63,258 nt of DNA from Gemmatimonadetes bacterium bin94 (GTDB lineage Bacteria > Gemmatimonadota > Gemmatimonadetes > Longimicrobiales > Gaopeijiaceae), in assembly GCA_002238865.1 (NCBI GenBank), contig MPNE01000024.1, positions 1 through 63,258 of the forward strand, given 5' to 3'. This document shows positions 59,072 to 63,258 of the stretch, piece by piece. Made by a program: the position numbers and the translations under genes. The notes below the pieces were generated by a model. It was not told where the DNA came from. It saw only the letters and a program-made list of their open reading frames with translations, and ran no database searches. Each line of letters opens with the position of its first letter. Within the stretch, counting starts at the first letter, position 1.

Positions 59072-61439
59072 TTAGAAGCGGTAGGTGTAGTTCGCCTTGA
59101 CCGCGCCGCCCCGCGACAGCGTGATGAACTCGCGGTCGTCCAGGATGTCCAGCCCCAGGTTCCGCCAGTTGTGGGTGTAGACCAGGAAGACATCGTTGCC
59201 CGGCTTGACGATCCATCGCATCCTGGCGAATAGACCTACGATGTCGCTGTCGTTGTCGTACCGGATCTGGTTCGTGACGCTGATCCACTGGTTCGGGTTC
59301 CACTCGCCTTCGACTTCGTACACGTCGGCGTCGAAATCGCCGCGAGGCAACGTGACGGCGTTGTGCTCGAAGTTGCCCGATATGATGATCCCGGGGTTCG
59401 GCCGGAACGACGCGCGCACGCTGTAGCGTGTCCTCTCTCCGTCCCAGAAGCCGCCGCGGCTGATGTTCCCGAACCCCGAGATGCGACGCCTTCCGGTGGT
59501 GCGGCCCTGGATGCCCCATTCCCAGTTGGTGTACTCTCCGGGCAGGATGTCGATGCCGTCGGAGACCTCGTAGCCGTAGTCGAGGAACTCCAGGGTGCGG
59601 GTAGCCTCGATCTCGATGTTGTCGCCGCTCTCGAAGTCGACGCCGAAGAGGTCCAGCTGCCACTCGCGCTCTTCCAGGATGCCCGTACCGAGCTGGGTCA
59701 GGTTCCGGAACTGCGCCGCGAAGTCGAACTGCCTGATCCAGTCGATGCTCTGGGGGCGGGGGGACCAGCCGACCCGTGGTTCCACGCGCCGGAAGCCGTT
59801 TCTGGTGACGAACCCCATGGTGGGGTGGTAGTCGTCCCCGAATTCACGGTAGGACAGGTGCGCCGACCACACGTCGTTGGGGAAGCTCACGCGTGCCCCC
59901 CGGGCCGAGAGGTCACCGAGCGAACGGTCCACCGTCGGATCCGGGTTGGAGTTCCAGACGACGAAAGCCTCCATGTCGGCGCGGTGGCGGCCCAGGAAGT
60001 TGCTGGTGGAGACCTGCAAATCGATCCCCGCCGTGTGGCCGTCCCGGGGTGCCTGGCCCGTCGGGTCCGGCGACGTGGAACGGCGCGTGTAGATCGCGCC
60101 GATGGTCGACTGCTCCAGGATCGACCGCTTGACGCGTGCGACGGTGAAGTTCTCTCTCGGGATGGCCACGTCGATCGCATCGCCTTCGTCAAAGTACGAA
60201 TGGGCACTGGTGCCGATCTGATAGAAGCCGAGCTCGTATTGTCCGGCCTGGCCGGTCATTCTGGTGCCATACTGGATCGGGACCTGCTGGCCCGCGCTGA
60301 GTCCGATCCGCCGCGAGAAGAATGGTGACGGTCCGCTCCTTGGCGCGAAGGAGAACACCCCCGAACCTTCCAGGAAGAAGTCCCGCCGCTCGGGGAAGCG
60401 CTGGGGGAACCGGGTGAGGTTGACCCGCCTCTGGTCGCTCTCGACCTCGGCGAAGTCCGTGTTGATGCTCGCCGACGCCCGCAGGCTGGAGGTCAGGCTG
60501 TAGTTGACGTCGAGGCTGACGTCCGCCGGAAAGGTCGTGGGGTCCGCGTTGTCGGGGACGTTCTTCCAAGTGGCGACGGTGGAGGGCCTGGCCTCGAGCC
60601 CCAGCCCCTGTGACAGGTTCTGCAACCCCGTCAGCTGACCCGCATGAACCGGCTGCCTGAGCCCCTCGGTCCGGCGGTACCCCCGCCAGAGTATCTCCTC
60701 GTTCCGCCGGCGGATCGTGCGCTGGAAGTTGATCCCCCAGCTGTCCAGGTTCGGGTTGAAGTTGAGGGTCCGGAAGGGGATGCGGATCTCCGCGGACCAG
60801 CCGTCGGGCCGCCGGGCGGTCCTCGCCTCCCAGATCCCGTCCCAGGCTTTGCCGAAGCCGCCGGCCGGCCCCCGCCCCCCACCTCCCGCCCCGGCCTTCC
60901 CAGACGCCGCCCCCCCCCCCGCCCCCGCCGCCGCCCCTGCCGCCACCGCCGGAAAGAAGCCCATCGCCCATCAGCCCCGCGGGGTTGATCTCGAAGAAGT
61001 ACCCCGTGCGTCCGTCCCCGAAGGTGTCGAGAATCCACATGAAGCGGTCATCAGTCCCCAGACCGGCGTCGCGCTGACGCTGATAGGCGAGGATCCCGGC
61101 AGGGTCGTCGTAGAAGATCGCGCCGATGTACAGGTTGTCCTCGTCGAACACGACGCGGATCTCGGTCGCCTCCGAGGGCACACCCCCTTCGACCGGTTCC
61201 TGCTGGGTGAAGTCCGTGATGGGCGCTGCGCGCTGCCAGACCGCCTCCTCGATCCGACCGTCAAGATCGATGTCCATCGACTCGGATACCGGGAACGCCA
61301 CCAGGGCCACGGACCCGTTGTCATCTCCGTTGGACGTTTGCCCCTGGAGTTGGCCTGCGCTGGCGACGAACACCAGCCCCCATAGTAGCGCCCTTCCCGC
61401 CAGGCGCGGGGTGCCGGTGCGGGCTTCCGGTTGTGTCAC
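59072..61439 (-). CDS. DUF5916 outer-membrane protein, reading frame broken at a poly-G tract
   Basis: Two overlapping frames together encode about 788 residues. The first, from GTG 61439, has a signal peptide (LLWGLVFVASAGQLQGQ) and CBM9-like landmarks (DIDLDGRIEEAVWQRAAPIT, VVFDEDNLYIGAIFYDDPAG, GYFFEINPAGLMGDG). It then enters a Gly-rich linker with eleven consecutive G (60910-60920, coding strand). The second frame resumes with FGKAWDGIWEARTARRPDGW and continues through the barrel to KANYTYRF. Deleting one G, or adding two, restores the protein. Either a homopolymer sequencing error or slippage-based phase variation is possible. It is a paralogue of the gene at 16486-18777. Confidence 0.8.
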
Positions 61440-61601
61440 GTTCGTTCAAGTCCGGTCCGTAGGGAGTTCACCGTGGCGGCTCAAGCCGAGCCTGCCCCAC
61501 GGGAGATAGACACCCGATCCCCGGTGTTCGTTGGCGCGGGCGCTCACCGCCTTCTATCTTCACGTTCTGATCGGCCACACTTGCGGGAAAGAGAGGTTGC
61601 C

Positions 61602-62297
61602 ATGCCACAGAAGAAACATGCCCCGACCATCGCACTTGCTCTGTTCACAGCGGCCGGACTGGCCTGCTACGGCGGCGATACCGAATCCGCCGACCCGGCG
61701 GCCGAGACCGAGGCTGCTGTCGAAGCCGCGGCCCCGGACATGCCGATGGGCCACGTGAACCCGAACCTGGGAACGTCCGAGGAACTCGCGGGGGTGCCGG
61801 GAATGACGGCCGAAGCGGTTGGCGCCGTCGAGGGTGGCCGGCCCTACCTTCGCATGGCCGATGTGCACGCGGTGTTGGCGGGTGCCGTCGGTGACGAGGC
61901 GGCCACGGCGGTCTACGAATCTCTGTGGCTGCCGATCAACCTGAACGACGTGACCAACGAAGAGGTCCTGCTGATCCCGGGCGTGGGCGACCGGATGGCC
62001 CACGAGTTCGAGGAATACCGCCCGTACGAGGACATGGACGAGTTCCGCCGTGAGATCGGAAAGTACGTCGACGAGGACGAGGTGGCCCGGCTGGAGAGCT
62101 ACGTGTACCTCCCCCTGGACCTGAACAGCGCCACCCGGGAAGAGATCATGGCGGTCCCGGGAATGTCCGAGCGCATGGCCCACGAATTTGAAGAGTACAG
62201 GCCGTACACGGACCTCGAGCAGTTCCGGCGGGAGATGGGCAAATACGTGGACGAGAACGAAGTGGCCCGCCTTGAGCGCTACGTGATCATCAACTGA
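61602..62297 (+). CDS. lipoprotein with repeated helix-hairpin-helix (ComEA-like) modules
   Basis: The protein has 231 residues from ATG 61602. The lipobox is FTAAGLACYGG, followed by an acidic linker. Three HhH-like modules follow: NPNLGTSEELAGVPGMTAEA, INLNDVTNEEVLLIPGVGDR and LDLNSATREEIMAVPGMSER. The last two are near-repeats that also share MAHEFEEYRPY and GKYVDE-EVARLE-YV. ComEA-type modules bind DNA in the periplasm; this chain lacks the rest of ComEA, so DNA binding is a hypothesis. Confidence 0.75.
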   Translation: MPQKKHAPTIALALFTAAGLACYGGDTESADPAAETEAAVEAAAPDMPMGHVNPNLGTSEELAGVPGMTAEAVGAVEGGRPYLRMADVHAVLAGAVGDEAATAVYESLWLPINLNDVTNEEVLLIPGVGDRMAHEFEEYRPYEDMDEFRREIGKYVDEDEVARLESYVYLPLDLNSATREEIMAVPGMSERMAHEFEEYRPYTDLEQFRREMGKYVDENEVARLERYVIIN

Positions 62298-62343
62298 CAA
62301 CCGGCGGGGCGCGGGGGTTGTCGGCCGGCCGCGCCTTTCGGGC

Positions 62344-63258
62344 ATGATCCGGCGAGTCGTCTTCCGGTTGCACCTGACGGTGGCCATCGCCGCCGGCCTG
62401 GTGATCCTGATCTTGGCGGCCACCGGGGTCATCCTCGCCAGCGAGGAGCTGGTGACGGGTCTGGCCGAACGGCGCTACCGGGTGACCATGCCGCGAGCGG
62501 GCGAAGGTGAGCGCATCCCGCCCGATGCGCTCGTCGCGGCGGCGGAGGCGTGGGGCGCGGGGGCCGAGCCTCCCTTCGCGGCGACCTCGATCGAGTACCG
62601 GGCCGGGACGGATGCGGCGGTGCGGGTCCACGCGGGCCGGGAGCGGCGCGTCTTCGTGGATCCCTACACGGGTGAGGTGCTCGGCGGGGGGATGGCGCGC
62701 CTGGAGGGCTTCTTCGAGAGCGTGAACGGCTGGCACCGCTGGCTGAGCTTTCCGGATTCCGCGATCCGCAGGGGCAGGGCGGTCACCGCGGCGGCCAACG
62801 TGGCGCTCCTCCTTCTTCTCCTGACCGGGCCGATCCTGTGGATTCCCCGGCGGATCACGCGCAGGTCGGTGGCGGAGGGACTGTTGTTTCGGCGCGGGGT
62901 GAAGGGTGTGGCGCGGGCCCTGAACTGGCACTACGTGATCGGGATCTGGTCGGTTGTGCCGCTCCTGATGATTGCGGTAACGGGGATGGTCATGTCGTAT
63001 CCGTCCGTCGGCGACCGGGTGTACCCGGTGGTTGGCGGGGCGATCTCGTTCGGGAGCGTGACGGCTGGTCCCGGGGTGGGGCAGGTGGGCGGGGACGTGG
63101 CGGGCGGCGGGGGGGGGGGGGGGGGGGGGCGAGGTGGCGGGGCGGGCCCCTGTGGCGGCCCCTGGCGCCAGCCTGGCGGCCGCCCTCGCCGCGACCGAGT
63201 CGCGAATACCCGGATGGCGCGCGATCGTGCTCACGCTGCCTCGGCCGCGCGACGCGGA
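62344..63258 (+). CDS. PepSY-associated membrane protein, partial, frame broken at poly-G
   Basis: The gene runs off the right edge. From ATG 62344 it has a membrane helix (LTVAIAAGLVILILAATGVI), a PepSY-like periplasmic part (RRVFVDPYTGEVLGG, VNGWHRWLSF), then two helices (VALLLLLLTGPILWI; IGIWSVVPLLMIAVTGMVMS). At 63109-63129 there are 21 consecutive G. After the tract the original frame becomes Arg/Gly-rich nonsense, while the +2 frame reads ASLAAALAATESRIPGWRAI, typical PepSY sequence. A tract of 20 or 23 G would restore the gene. Relatives are PiuB-like proteins linked to iron uptake. Confidence 0.75.
   Translation, partial: MIRRVVFRLHLTVAIAAGLVILILAATGVILASEELVTGLAERRYRVTMPRAGEGERIPPDALVAAAEAWGAGAEPPFAATSIEYRAGTDAAVRVHAGRERRVFVDPYTGEVLGGGMARLEGFFESVNGWHRWLSFPDSAIRRGRAVTAAANVALLLLLLTGPILWIPRRITRRSVAEGLLFRRGVKGVARALNWHYVIGIWSVVPLLMIAVTGMVMSYPSVGDRVYPVVGGAISFGSVTAGPGVGQVGGDVAGGGGGGGGGRGGGAGPCGGPWRQPGGRPRRDRVANTRMARDRAHAASAARRG

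Noticed and set aside
1-63258. CRISPR array or cas genes.
   Set aside because: No regularly spaced short repeats and no Cas-like protein were found.

Overview
The window is 63.3 kb of high-GC bacterial chromosome. No rRNA is present, so the lineage is inferred from gene content: two DUF5916 outer-membrane proteins, a DUF5117-type metalloprotease, tandem 6-bladed-propeller lipoproteins, an FG-GAP/LVIVD protein, a HyuA-HyuB fusion and a type B L31. Together these fit Gemmatimonadota or a close relative. This phylum-level call is an inference.

Left edge (1-5 kb): a decayed mobile island. It holds the broken 5' end of an element gene, duplicated leader/promoter segments, a TIR-domain protein in visibly lower-GC DNA, an IS1380-like insertion with inverted terminal repeats, and a tyrosine integrase broken by an imperfect 104-bp internal tandem duplication. 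A segment of the integrase leader recurs near the left end.

5-19 kb: chromosomal metabolism and envelope genes. They include a YjbQ-fold fusion coupled to an exported serine hydrolase, a DinB-like protein, a YjiH-type membrane protein, an SDR plus HyuAB pair, a free-standing Clp-N protein coupled to a propeller lipoprotein, and a Cys-rich small membrane protein coupled to a DUF5916 protein. 19-34 kb: an internally deleted AAA/DUF4143 ATPase, an SLC13 transporter, a cytochrome c/copper-monooxygenase-like protein with its exported partner, paired propeller lipoproteins, a tesB/thioredoxin/M24 peptidase operon, an exported amidase, a large zinc protease and an orphan response regulator.

35-48 kb: a lipid-kinase-like membrane protein, a cold-shock gene behind a terminator-like hairpin, a YigZ protein, a Fur-box-preceded feoA-feoB-binding-protein operon, secreted propeller proteins, a Nal1-like protease with a detached partial copy, a CaiB transferase and a DUF3810-like peptidase. 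48-55 kb: rpmG-rpmB facing rpmE2 across overlapping promoters, then folE2, a MazG-like gene, mog and rpsN. All four ribosomal proteins are zinc-free forms, and the neighbouring GTP cyclohydrolase is the FolE2 type. 55-63 kb: a nitronate-monooxygenase-like enzyme, a DUF4015 lipoprotein, tRNA-Ala, a lipoprotein form of SurE, a frame-broken DUF5916 gene, a helix-hairpin-helix lipoprotein and a PepSY membrane protein running off the end. Long poly-G tracts sit exactly where the last two membrane genes change frame.

Start codons that overlap the preceding stop (NTGA) recur throughout and decide many of the start calls.
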